Source: Crossaster papposus
Lineage: Eukaryota; Echinodermata; Asteroidea; Velatida; Solasteridae
NCBI GenBank assembly: GCA_037893245.1
Contig: JBAIAA010000349.1
Span: forward strand, 434,001 to 498,000
Direction: 5' to 3'
Length of the DNA: 64,000 nucleotides
Shown here: in pieces, positions 1 through 11,530 of the stretch
How positions within the stretch are numbered: the first letter of the stretch is position 1
Layout: every line of letters begins with the position of its first letter
Notes under the pieces: generated by a model
What the model saw: the letters and a program-made list of their open reading frames with translations, nothing else
Databases searched by the model: none
Told to the model about the DNA's origin: nothing
Made by a program: the position numbers and the translations under genes

Positions 1-235
1 ACAACACAAACATAAATGTATCCGGGAGCGTCGTTGATTAAAACATTGTTATTTGCAGAAAAAAATTGGAACTTTAATCGTGCGCGTCTAAAAAGACGTA
101 AAAACTGATGAGTTCATGCAAAATGAATACCGGTTTTTCAAACTGATGCCGACTTTTCCCCCGTGATGCACTGCGGGTATAGCAGGATTTGCGCCTCCAA
201 CGGCAGCTTCTAGGTATTGTGAATCGCTCGAATTG
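1..235 (-). mobile_element. Partial short inverted-repeat element cut by the window edge
   Basis: This stretch reappears in reverse complement at about 43993-44225, including the ends near CAATTCGAGCGATTCACAAT. The copy at 44 kb is whole and shows matching inverted ends, so this is the same non-autonomous element truncated by the window start. No coding potential is seen. Confidence 0.7.
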
Positions 236-300
236 TATTTAGTTCAAAGAACATAAACTACTCCCTTTAAACCCTATATAGGTGCCGTGTGTAAGGAATG

Positions 301-646
301 CTAAACAATGTAAACAATAAGATATGACATTAATTTTGTTTAAAAAATGCTAAATGAAAAAAATATTTTTTTAAAACATGTATGTTTCATTCCTGAAATG
401 TCATTGCTTCACTATACATGCTTGATATAATGCCAACCTTTTGATGGAATATAGGGCTATAATGTGGATTACACTAAACAATGTAAACAATAAGATATGA
501 CATTAATTTGGTTTTAAAAATGCTAAATGAAAAAAATTATTTTTAAAAACATGTATGTTTCATTCCTGAAATGTCAATGCTTCACTATACATGCTTGATA
601 TAATGCCAACCTTTTGATGGAATATAGGGCTATAATGTGGATTACA
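301..646. repeat. Tandem duplication, about 173-bp unit, two copies
   Basis: The segment beginning CTAAACAATGTAAACAATAA at 301 starts again at 474 with only a few differences. Both copies end in TATAATGTGGATTACACTA. Nothing suggests a gene. Confidence 0.85.
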
Positions 647-3490
647 CTAGATGTTACAACCAAACATGCAACAGTGTTGCAACTTTGTTTTATTTTGTAT
701 CCATGTATACTGTTATATTTTTAAATACTGTAGTCCAGGTCCAAAAGAAAATGTTTGACATAAAAAGTCACTTACCAATTCCATGTTTCTTAACTATTAT
801 ATGCCTATATATCAAGGTTCAAATTTAAAAATCATGTCTCTGGCAACACTGACTGCCTTTAATGCCATTTAAGTATTTTTTCTCTTCATATCAACATTCA
901 TTTTATGTATTCTATCATAAATATGACCTATTTGTTATATAATTTGGCAATTAGGGCTTTCTTTAATGTATAATTTGTGGCCATTCATTGCGGTTTTTTT
1001 CCAGCCAAAGTGCTAACTTTCCGGCAACACTGTTTTTTGCGTAATTGAAATACCAAAACATTTTATTCCATGTTTATGTAGGTTGGTATCTTATCTACCA
1101 ACTATGAAAGTGGCATTATCTACAAAGTGCCACTTTCGGCTTTATGGCCCAATTCAATACTCCATTTTTCGCTATGAGAAAATATGATGACAACACCCCT
1201 ATTTAAAATAATGGTTTGACCCAAAGTGGAACGCACACATTACATTTTAAAATCTTTTTCGGAAAGAGTAAACATGGTTGTGCAATATGTGTAAAAGACA
1301 AACTTCTACTCTTTCCCCTTTAGATGTACCAGTGCTTCTAATTTACCTATATTTCATTACTTAAATAAGTGTAAAAACTAATATCATTTTTTCCCCTATT
1401 TTTATAATTCATGTACCCGTATCTACTCATACATGGAGTATTGCCAAAATCTATTTTTTGAAGTCTGCCACCTTTTAAAAAATATCTGATTTTTACAGCA
1501 ACCCAGTCTTAATTGCCCACAATAATTGTTATCTTCTATCGAAGATCTATAATAAGGCTAACAATTCCGGTACTGAGACTAAATATTGTTATATAGGCTG
1601 CTCATGCTACATGGTTCATATCCTATACTGATCCGGGTACCCTGGGACGATCGAGGCCTTTTAAAACGTACAATTTACTTCTTTGTAAACTTCTTTGTAA
1701 TTGGAACGTGTAAGGCTTGCCCAGAGCGGGCCTGATCCCTCTTACTACACCTGTATATGCAAAATTGGCACTGTCCTGGGATGGACCATGGCGATTACGC
1801 ATGCCGGCTTGTCCGTGTCTTAGGTCACAATAATATTGTGCGGAATGACCTGAAACAAACCATGCCCCTTGGCTGTTTCTCCCGGGTAAAACCCCTATAA
1901 GCAAGGCTTGAAATTAGAATAAGTTTCTGCCTAAATAGCGCATAAAATGGCTTCCTCCCAAAAATTTGAAAACCGTTGCATCGCATTATTATACACAATC
2001 ATATTTAACACATGGGTTCAATTTTACATTTATGATTGAAATGCATCTGTCGAAGGAGGCACTTAGCAAGTGAACGCATGCTGACATAACCGGCAGTGAT
2101 CTTGGACTCTAACAATACCAAAAGCTTCAATTTCAATACGGTTGGTTTTAGGGTGGTTTTTTTTAACGACGATTGTTTGCAACAAACGGGCTAAACATAC
2201 TAGTATCGTCTTATTTTTTAGAGAGACTTTTCAAGTTTTCATCAACAATTATTATTATTGTTTTTTTAAACAGGGACAGAACTATGACTGTTGTGTCTGA
2301 TTTTATGGTCGGTAAAAAATACCCTTTTTTCTTACTAAACAAAGTTGTGCAGAATACTGTGCCGGTTTGGTGACAAGATGATTTAGTACCTATCTTCAAA
2401 ATGTGTGGTTCTTTTTTAGTTACCTAAAACAATTAGGAACACTCAAAATGTCTTCTATTCCGAAAGCAGGCTCATAAAAATAATGCCACGCAAAAAGCAC
2501 ATAAATGCCTCATTAAAAGTGTAATGACCTCAAAAGCCAAAACGATCTAACCCCCGACCAAACATGCGTTGCTATAGTAAACTCAAAGGCAATTTGCATG
2601 TCAAAACCCCTGTTCCATACCAGAGCAAAGGCGCCCGACCAGAACATGTGGCACTCTGACTATCGAAAACAAACATCACATGCAAAACGTGAGCATAAAG
2701 CAAAGTTATGCAACAACAGGTACGTGTATGCATTATAATTTACGTGGTTTTTTGGGGTGTTTTTTCTTCAAAATATCCCGAAACAGTCAGAGTCACCGTG
2801 TTGGCCCAAAACTACTGCCAAAAAGAACATTACTATTATACGGGGCACTCCTCCGTGGCACACAAAACCTCGTGAATTTTTGCGGCTGCGAAGCCGTCAA
2901 CCCGCTCAAGACTTCGCTGCGTACCTCATTAATGACTACGCTGCAATCTGACTGGCTATATACAATGCGAGAGCACACACCAGGCTCTATTCCCATAGTA
3001 TGAATTAGCACCAAAGTCCCAACATTTAGATTATACGGGCTTTCCTACAGATATGTAGCGGAAATATATTATTTCAACACAGACTTCCAAATAAAACACA
3101 ACCTATAATTAGCTGGGTAAAGGTTTATAAAGGGAATGCTTGCCGCCCTAGCAAATAAACGAGTACCATACCCACTTATACCTGGAGGGGCTCGATTAGA
3201 TTGCTATCCTCGCCGCTAGGTCTCAGATCTGTAGAAAAACACCCTCCGAAATAGAGCAATCAACGAAGATCACCGATTACACTAAGAGCACTAAATCCTG
3301 GCTTTGTCACGTGACCCCAACTTCCGCCGGGCAACATATCAACAACACGTACAGTACATGCGTTAAACAATGTGTGTAAATCAATGACGGACAAATTGTG
3401 CTCTCTAAAAAACAGGTTTTTTTCATGAAAATTCTTTTCGTTATTGGTTTCATATTTTCACGAGTCTTTAATAAATAGTTCCTAAAGACG
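647..3490. other. No gene recognised
   Basis: AT-rich sequence with only short open frames, none of which resembles a known family. The last roughly 190 bases precede the transposase start and probably hold its promoter and the left end of its transposon, but no terminal inverted repeat could be identified. Confidence 0.5.
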
Positions 3491-5956
3491 ATGCCTGAGA
3501 GCTGCTGTGCTATCGGCTGCACAAACCGCCGAAAAAAAGGGGAGAAAAATGGGCTTAAGTTCTACAGAATCCCAATCTCTTGCTCGAATAAGTTGAGAAC
3601 GGAGAAACGTCGCCTGTGGTTGTCCGCGATTCGCCGAAAAAATTGGAGCGAAGCAGATACACACCATGCACGACTATGTAGTGCTCATTTTGTGAAAGGT
3701 TTGTCGATATTTTTGTAACATTTCATTCTCATAAAAATTCAAAATGGAAGGCCGAAGACGACTACGACGTAGTTGCTGCCTCCATGCTGAACGGGTTCGG
3801 TGACGTGAACAACATAGCATTTTGGGGGGTATGTACACCCAGTTGTAGTTGTTGACCGCATGGAGGTCTATTCCTACGTACCTCCATGTTGACCGGTGGG
3901 GACAACAACATCTTCACACTTGCCGTGTGATGATGTTGTTGTCCCAAAATTGTTATACCTTTTAAGCCAAATATGGACTTTTTGAGAACACAATAAAATA
4001 AGAAATAAAACAATGTGGCTTTAAAACGAGAATTTATTGTGTCTATGGACGATCAACTGATATATATTTTTGATTTGGCCTCATGAAGTTCGATCCCTCA
4101 TCAGTAGTTTACATTAGATAAATTATTTTTAAATGCGGTCCATACCCTCACACAATTCCCCCCCCCCCCCTTTCACATTATTTGTTTATTTTCTTCCGAC
4201 TGGGAGCAAGTTTTCTGATTCTAGTTTTTAGGTTCCATTTATTATCAATCATGATGCATTGCTAACTCACTTGGTGGTTTCCAATTTTTAACAGGCAAGA
4301 CTTCAGATGATCCTAATGATCCCGACTTTGTGCCAACTGTATTCGTGTACAACAAGACTAATCAGAAGAAGGAAAAGCAACATCAGGACAGATTTGAGAG
4401 ATTCAATCGGCGTAGAGAATCATTAGACTTACAACTGCCACCTGAGCATGATCGTCCTACTCCTAGTGAGCCAGATGATTCACAGAAAGAGGTTGCAGAG
4501 ATTTTGGTCCAGATGCATGCCTACGTCACGGAAGAGGCAGTTAACTTTGATGAGCATGATGGTAAGACAGAAATGTTCACTTTCAATTTTCGGTTTGTGG
4601 TCTCGTTATGACCGAGTAAAGACTAGAGTACAGCATTGGTAAATGCTCGTGTTTATTATGCACACATTTATAATAACCTGTGAACATTCAATAATAATAA
4701 TAACTGGATTTATAAAGCGTTCAATTTTCAAGGGATACAAGAAATTTCCGTTCCGCGATATCATCGACAGTAAAATACACTTTGTTTGTGCGCTATGCAT
4801 TTTAATGGTAAATAATATCACTCGTATGATAATATTCAAAATCAACATCAAAGGTATAAATCTAATTGATGATTGTACCATTTTCATCAACAAAATAAGT
4901 TTTACAGGTTTTTTATTCGACATGTTTTACACAGATTGTGGTGATGATCAACCATGTAGGTGCAAGGAGCTCCTTGAGGAAAATGCAGCACTGTCATCAG
5001 AGGTCACCAACCTGCGACAAGAACTGGATGAAGCCTTGGTACAAAACGAAAAGCTGCAAGAGAAAATTTTCAGCTACAACACTATCAAAAACGACAAAAC
5101 AAAGTTCAAGTTTTATACTGGGCTTGAAAGTACAGCAATCTTTATGTGGTTGCTTTCATTGTGTCAGACAGCCATGATGTGGAAAAAAGTGAGAAAAACT
5201 GCATGCAGTTGGGAAAATCAAATGCTCATGGTTTTAATGAAGATGCGCCTGGGACTGAGAGACAAGGACATTGCATACAGGTATGGGATACACAGGACTA
5301 TCATCTCAAGAATAATGAGGACATGGATCCCAAAGATGGCTGCGGTACTGAAGGAGACAATTACCTGGCCAAGTAGACTGTCAGTGAGGCAGCACTTACC
5401 TCAGTGCTTTAAAACACATTTTAAGCGAACAGTGGCAATAATTGATTGTACAGAGATTTTTATTGAACGACCATTAAATTTAACTGCTCGAGCTGAAACA
5501 TACTCAAATTATAAAAACCATAATACAATCAAATACTTGGTAAGCATTACACCAAGTGGTGCCGTTAGTTTCATCTCTCCTGGATGGGGTGGAAGAGTTT
5601 CAGACAAGGAAATAACTCTTAAATGTGGTTTGTTGAACAAATTGGATCCTGGTGATGATGTTGTGGCTGATAGGGGTTTCAATGTTAAAGAAGAAATGGC
5701 CATACTAGGGTGCAGACTTATGGTTCCTGCCTACACAAAGGGGAAAAAACAACTTTCAAAAGAAGATGTTGACAAATCAAGAAAGCTGTCACGTGTACGC
5801 ATACATGTTGAACGTGTCATTGGACGTTTGAAGTCATTTAATGTACTACAAACAATTATTCCTATCACACAGGTAGACATGCTTGATGAAATAGTAACCA
5901 TATGTGCTGGACTTACAAATTTAAATGTTAGTGTTGTACCACAGTATCAAAAGTGA
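3491..5956 (+). CDS. THAP-domain DDE_Tnp_4 transposase (3 exons, 498 aa)
   Basis: Exons 3491-3698, 4295-4561 and 4935-5956 join in phase across GT-AG introns and give 498 residues with no stop. Residues 1-86 form a THAP zinc finger: C5/C6, C10, C63 and H66 as ligands, the conserved W43, and a closing FVPTVF motif near 81-86. Residues 169-203 look like a coiled coil. A helix-turn-helix follows near 265-285. The DDE_Tnp_4 nuclease fold has candidate catalytic residues D329 (IIDCTE), D404 (VADRGF) and E451 (HVERVIGRL). Known role of the family: THAP binds the transposon ends and the DDE domain cuts and rejoins DNA. The start is the first ATG giving a complete THAP domain. The convergent neighbour encodes a YqaJ nuclease. 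The protein appears intact and possibly active. Confidence 0.9.
3859..3945. repeat. Two adjacent hairpins in transposase intron 1
   Basis: One palindrome pairs GCATGGAGGT with ACCTCCATG. The next pairs GGGACAACAACATC with its complement around a short TTCACAC/GTGTGA stem. They lie inside intron 1 (3699-4294) and could form strong cruciforms or RNA stems. No function is known. Confidence 0.7.
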
Positions 5957-6835
5957 AATGTATGGACCCAGTAAGCACATCCTCAAAGTTTTCCTGAAAT
6001 GATATTATCAAATTGCAAATGTTATTAAAGTGTAACTGAAAGCCCGATTACACTTTTGGTAATGTGTCGGTAAATGCTTCTGTACTTCATAGGAACCAAG
6101 AGATATATGTGAAACAAACCAACCTGTGAATATCTCAGCTCATTTTGTTTACTTTTAGAGAAAAAAGTAAATAATGTATTCTAATGGTTGGTGTTTTTGT
6201 CTCGCAGACAAAATTTCTTTTGGGGTCTTATTTCACAAATACATGTACATGCATTTCGAAAAACGCTAAAACAGGCTGAAATATTTCAAGGAAAGTTTGC
6301 TACTATCATAAACTTTTTACCTTGTAAGTTTCATGTCAATCTTTTATTTTGTGTTTTTTGGAGCTTTAATTCACCTGAATTTTCAGTTTGTTTTGAGTTT
6401 GTTTGCAGATTCATTTTAGGTTTACAAATTTATTTTACGGATGAGGTGCATTACCGATAATGTTGGAAAGACTCGGTGGCATAGAGATATTTTTTTCCCC
6501 GGGGAGGGGGTGACATTATTAGTAATGTTGGCACGGCTGTTACAACTACTCTGCTTACTCCATTTGAATAAAAAATAAGACACATCATTGGTAATGTTGG
6601 CAAGACTGCTGGTCTTCAAATGTTTATAAAAAATTGGTTATATTCATACAAAATAATGCTGATCCTAAAATTTGGGCCATGACATTTGGTTCTGATGATT
6701 TAATGTTACATCATACTGTATGTACTGTGTGCCATTTATTTCAAGGTACCCACTTGCAATAAACATGTAGAAAATTTCATTTTTGCAGCCAAATGTTCAT
6801 GTTTCTAGTTGTGTTTTCATAATACCGCATTAGTT
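5957..6835. other. Convergent intergenic region between the two transposon genes
   Basis: It holds the 3' ends of both genes and no gene of its own. Around 6450-6610 three degenerate copies of a word like ATTAGTAATGTTGGCAAGACT occur about 70 bases apart. No clear polyadenylation site could be assigned. Confidence 0.5.
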
Positions 6836-9419
6836 TTAATTATTGTTACCACGACAGTTGTTACAAAACCAGAGTCTACCTGGCATTCTTTTCAACTGCA
6901 CACAACTCAGATGGAACCTCTTTACTTTACAGCTTGGCCCACCACAATTCACCATTTTGCCAAAAGCTGGTCTGTTACAGAAACACATGTTTCTATCGTC
7001 ACCAGACAAAAGGGGATCGTTCGTTCTCGTCAGAACCTCTGGGAGGACATATTTCATGTAATTTCTAGAAATTATTTTCTCAATTTCTTTGCCAAAAACA
7101 ATATCTCTGTAAATACGCTCAACACAATAGTCCTTTGGTGTCCACACCATAAAGTCACAGTACACACTCTCTAAATCTAAACACAGAATTTGGAACTGCA
7201 CCTGGAAGAAGTACTCATGGTTTCGTTTTAGTTTGCAATTCTCATCAAGGTAAAAGTTAGACTGATGTATGCCTTCTGCAATGCTTGATGTCTTGAGACG
7301 GTAAGGACACTTTACCTCTAAAATCCCAACACCACAGCAGTTGCAACCCACTTGGCCGTCTGGGGTGGCACCCATCCATGGTTTCTCTGTGTGTACAAAT
7401 AGACCACACTGATGAAAACTGAAGTTTTCATGTAGACATTTGTAGTCTTCGGTGTATTGTTGTACCGCAGTGACCTCCTTCGTACGCCCCCATCGCAATG
7501 CTGGAACGTCAGGGGGTGCTTTGCTGTATCCCATAATTTCCCCAACTATTCTTTTGGGGTTAGTTGTGGATTGGAGTGTGTACAGTTTCTTGGCTCTGCT
7601 GGCTGTAACTCTTCCAGCTCGGTGTTCCTGCCAAGCTGGATTTTCCGCTTGCCCCATAGTTGCACGCTCAAGTGTTAATATGGCATTTGTTGTGAACTCG
7701 GACTGGAGTTTACGTGCAACATGTGCCACCCTCTCTCCAAGTTCTGTTGCACCAAGTAATGTATTTCTTGCATCAAAGTGATGCGTGATCGGTTCTGGAA
7801 GATCGTTGAGTGGGTTGCTTTCATCTTCAGATGCAGAGTCTGTAGCATCACTGTCGCTGTTTTCATGCAGTGTAAACAGTGCTGCACCTGGTGCAATTTC
7901 CTTCAACTCACGGAAATCAGTTGCAGATATATGGGGCGCATCTCTCGGCTCTTGAATCCTAGGCCCCTTTGCAGGCAGATCTTCTTGTGTAGCTTTAGGC
8001 CTTTTGAAATTGATGGTTGACAATGCTTTGGGATTTACCTGTGTAAAATATTTGAAGAAACAAAATGTTGAAACATTTTGCAATATCAACATTTCTGTGA
8101 CCTTCAATGGAGTACTGAGCAGGTAACATTATGTTACTTACTGAAAAATAATAAATTAACTTAAATCGGATAAGTTTGCACCACCTACTGTCGGAAAGTA
8201 GATAGGATATGATGACTTTTCGAATTTATCTACACTGCCGCAAAGTAATATAATTTTCTACTGTCACTAAGTACAATAGTTGTCATGCTTCTGCTAGAGT
8301 ACTTGAGTAGTGTAGATACATTCGAGAAGTCCCCCGATCTTATCTACTTTCGACAGTAGATAATACACATGGTGTTACCGCAAACTTATCCGATTTAGAT
8401 ACCACAAAAAAAAGCCTCAAAACTTTCAAATAAAGAACCATTAGTATACTAACCTTTTGTTTTGGAGCCTTCCACGCACATGGTAAACTTGTAACAGATG
8501 GTTTATCCAGTAGTAGTCGTCGCTTGGTAGCCTCAACAAAATACATCAGTGCTGCAACGTGTGAGCATGCTGTTCCCAATCTTTAAAACGAAAAATGAAC
8601 ACAACCTTTTTTAATAACATTTTGGCAATTAAGGATTCTTTTTAAACATTTGTTGTATATATATGTGTTAAACTAAATGCTTGGGCCCCATCCCCTGGAT
8701 CCTCCAGTCCACTCGTACACTTTAGTATGGAGGAGTCCACCCACCCCTGGCACTGGCAGTAAAACGTGAACTTAATTTGCTTCACAACAATTTGAATGAT
8801 AATTTTGTTTGATTTTATAAAATAAAAATAGTGTACAGCACTAAAATTAAAAAGCATGGATTCTGTATCACAGTAATTTGAGTAAAGCGTTACAGATGGG
8901 CAGCAGCAATGTCATTTATGAAAATGTTATGGTCTACTGAAATAAGACAAGCATTGTGAACAATTAAATTCGTGCTTACCCCGCCATACATGTACATGAT
9001 GCAGTATGAACCGTGCCACAGTTCTGCACACATATCCAAGCGTCAAACATGTCTTCGTCAGAGCGTGGATTTTGACGTTGACCCGGCAAGACTAAACTTC
9101 GTATGTAACAGTACTGGGTTTCTTTTACTTTATGATAAAAACACTTCTGGACATGACCAGACACGAAGTAGTTGTAGGCTTCCAACGAACGAAATGCTTT
9201 TAGAGATTCATGGGTAAATTCACTTGGTGTATAAATGAGATAGTGGTAGATGTCGGCAAATTGCAGCTGTGGCCATTTGTCGGTGCTGTCAAACCAATCG
9301 AGCTTATTTATGCTGTACGGATCCGGTAAAATCACCCCGGAGTTTGTCTGCAAACGGTTATGATACGTTTTCCGATTCTCGTCAGTCATAGACAAAACAA
9401 TGTTAGGTTTGGGTATCAT
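6836..9419 (-). CDS. SWIM + YqaJ nuclease + PHD-finger protein (3 exons, 589 aa)
   Basis: On the minus strand, exons 9419-8980, 8580-8454 and 8038-6836 join in phase with GT-AG introns. The SWIM zinc finger is split by intron 1: C142-x-C144, then C152-x-H154. An acidic Ser/Asp/Glu stretch lies near 246-268. The YqaJ (lambda-exonuclease-like) domain spans about 325-500. It shows the GRVTAS motif, G373/E377 (WGRTKE), D416 (ATPDG), E430 and K432 (LEVKC) and the Gln motif near 468-472, which together form a complete-looking PD-(D/E)xK site. A C4HC3 PHD finger closes the protein (about 541-584). Family knowledge: YqaJ nucleases resect DNA, PHD fingers read histone tails and SWIM fingers bind DNA or protein. 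Intron 2 carries a short transposon. I infer a transposon accessory nuclease. The exact step it serves is unknown. Confidence 0.88.
8162..8397. mobile_element. 236-bp MITE inside intron 2 of the YqaJ gene
   Basis: Perfect terminal inverted repeats TAAATCGGATAAGTTTGC and its complement end the element, and further inverted matches lie inside (TCGGAAAGTAGATA against TATCTACTTTCGACA). Flanks are compatible with a TA target duplication, as in Tc1/mariner-type MITEs. The intron splice sites lie outside it and are unaffected. Confidence 0.85.
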
Positions 9420-9509
9420 TATGCCCTAATTAATCGTGCATTTTGACGTATAAAATCAGGCTAATTGTGCGACGTAAACCACCGGACACTATCGTGCATG
9501 AACAAAACG

Positions 9510-9600
9510 ACATGCGTTTCTGCCCGTCAACATGCGCGCGCATCGTGTTGTGGTTTAGGAGTGACGTCAGAGGGCACATCATCTATACGATATTTGAATA
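9510..9600. repeat. Fragment related to the short inverted-repeat element at 43.5 kb
   Basis: It shares words such as CATCGTGTTGT, GAGTGACGTC and AGAGGGCACATC with 43489-43727. It lies about 90 bases upstream of the YqaJ start codon, so it could be a promoter-proximal insertion or part of the parent transposon end. Which of these holds is unresolved. Confidence 0.5.
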
Positions 9601-11339
9601 CGGAGCAAACAGACCCGTTCAACCAAAAACCAAAAACTAAATAAGCGAATTGATCGGGAACACTTTTGGGAACAAACGCCGACGGCCGTCCAGCGGGACA
9701 TAGAAAAGAAAGACGGCTGCATGCACATGCGTGCTATTGGGTTGCCCACACACCGGCATATGCCTGTTATGTAACTAACTGCGATATACTATACACCTAA
9801 TTCAATCGCATATCGATTTCTACGTAAATATGCATTATATGAATTCAATACACATGTGAATTTTTAAATGCGATAGGAGACGTACCTCTTACTGGGTGAT
9901 CATTTTTATTATTTTTTTGAAAATTCATTGCTGAAAACGTATGCAAACATTTAGTAGCATAAATAACATAACTTCATTTGGACATATTAAAGCCTACATT
10001 CCTGGCCCTAATTAATTACACAAGTAGACCAGCCATTTTGCATAGACCATTGTGGTGCTCTCACATTCCATTGCCACGCATCAGTGCTGCCACTCCCTAC
10101 CGCACATATTGTTATCTTTAGCACGAAGGCTCCATGCCAAGCATGGCAAGCTTCAAACCTATATGCTGGCGCACCCTGGAGACATTTTCTAAACTCTGCC
10201 GAAGCAAACGCAAAACGTAAGGTAAAACAAGAATATTTCCACTTTTATAAGAATACAATTGTCTCAGAGCACGGCTCCATAAACCAAATCGACACGCCCC
10301 TTTTCAAGGGGGGCTCCTTCAGTTTGAGCTGCGCCAACAAATAAATTAATAAGTGGTTTGATCCTACCTCATTTCTCCATACAATTCAAGAAAGGGTCTT
10401 CAAACTAGCACAAATGTCCAATCTCGCAAACACAAGCGCGATTGACTTTTACTGGGATGGCAAATTAAACCTTCCCAGAAATGACCTCTCTTGAATCCTG
10501 GGTTGCTGCCATGCCGCGGTATAAAACACGGCCCGAGGCTGGCTAGCTATCGGACCGGCCGCGAAGACGGAAACGTCAGGCCATGACGAAATCAGACTTA
10601 ACACTGACAGTATCTTATCTTGCGCCCTCACTCGCCGCAGTGCGAATAGGATGCACACTTACTTAGCGCGGACACTATTTGGCAAGCTTCCGTAAACAAT
10701 GTGACGTCATAGGCGCTCGACCAATCACATGGCGGACCGGACACTATTTCGCACCGAACACCTTTTGGCACGACACCGGCCGGCGAGTGAAAAAAAAAAG
10801 TTAAGGGAAACCCCACTACTTTATCGCCCACACTGTTATCTGTTATTTGCATGTATGGGAGAAACCAGAGAAGTGAGAACAAACACAAACAAAATATTGC
10901 CAAGGGATACCCAGAACTCGCTTAATTTCCAAAAAGTAAAAAAAAAACCCCAGTACTCATTCACTCCTCCATGATCCAGCGCAGCGTACCCACCCCCGAA
11001 ATGTTTAATGGAATGGACCTCCGACACCAATACCGGTAGAGGGCGCAGTTTTCGCGGGCATTTTATATCTCTGGCCAATCTGGCCTCCGAAAAATAATCG
11101 TAAACACTTACTACCGGTAGCTGTACAATGTACATGTACTTAATTGTACATCGCGTATTATCCGGATACGAAGTCAGGGCATTCGAGTGGCGGGGTATTC
11201 TGAATGGCTGAATTTGTGCCTTGACTTCTTCAACAAGGTAAAAACGAGAGTAAAATGATTTTCTGTTGTGAGTCGTATTCTCCTCCATACTTCCATGCTT
11301 AGAACCAGCAGAGGCAACGTTCATAAAACGTTACTGTTA
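9601..11339. other. No gene recognised
   Basis: Mixed-composition sequence. A 162-codon open frame on the minus strand (10836-11324) shows no family resemblance and low-complexity-free but unconvincing content. Nothing else coding was seen. Confidence 0.4.
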
Positions 11340-11521
11340 ATGTTGTGTTTAGAATAGCACCAACATTTGTTCAGTTGAAACAATTTCCTAGGAAAAAAAC
11401 GGGGTTACAAACCAACATTTCAGTTGATATTCATTGTTTGTGACTGGTATTCTGCTGTGTTTGAGTTTTTACCGATAACCTATTTATTACTGTCTAAGCA
11501 AGACTTTTTTGTGCTAAGCAC
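11340..11521. repeat. Relic of the GGGGCC / GCTTAGCA foldback family
   Basis: It contains GGGGTTACAAACC, a GACTGGTATTCTG-type core and ends in TTTTTTGTGCTAAGCA, as in copies at 27.3, 40.8 and 50.3 kb. The large palindromic element at 11531 was inserted at its right side. Confidence 0.55.
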
Positions 11522-11530
11522 TTCTGTGGG

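Larger units (their letters stand above)
3491..9419. mobile_element. ISL2EU-like DNA transposon gene pair (coding core; ends not located)
   Basis: Two convergent spliced genes sit about 0.9 kb apart at their 3' ends: a THAP + DDE_Tnp_4 transposase (+) and a SWIM + YqaJ nuclease + PHD protein (-). From family knowledge, ISL2EU elements are IS5/PIF-Harbinger-related eukaryotic transposons that encode a transposase together with a YqaJ-type nuclease. Both frames are open with plausible splice sites and visible catalytic residues, so the unit looks recent. I searched both flanks by eye for inverted ends and an AT target duplication and found none. The span given is therefore the coding core only. 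A domesticated gene pair is the alternative. Confidence 0.75.

Noticed and set aside
3307-3480. Left terminal inverted repeat of the ISL2EU-like element
   Set aside because: I compared this stretch with the region right of 9420 and found no inverted match longer than about 7 bases, so no end is claimed.
10836-11324. 162-codon open frame on the minus strand
   Set aside because: No recognisable domain, no exon-like borders and no conserved motif; likely chance.
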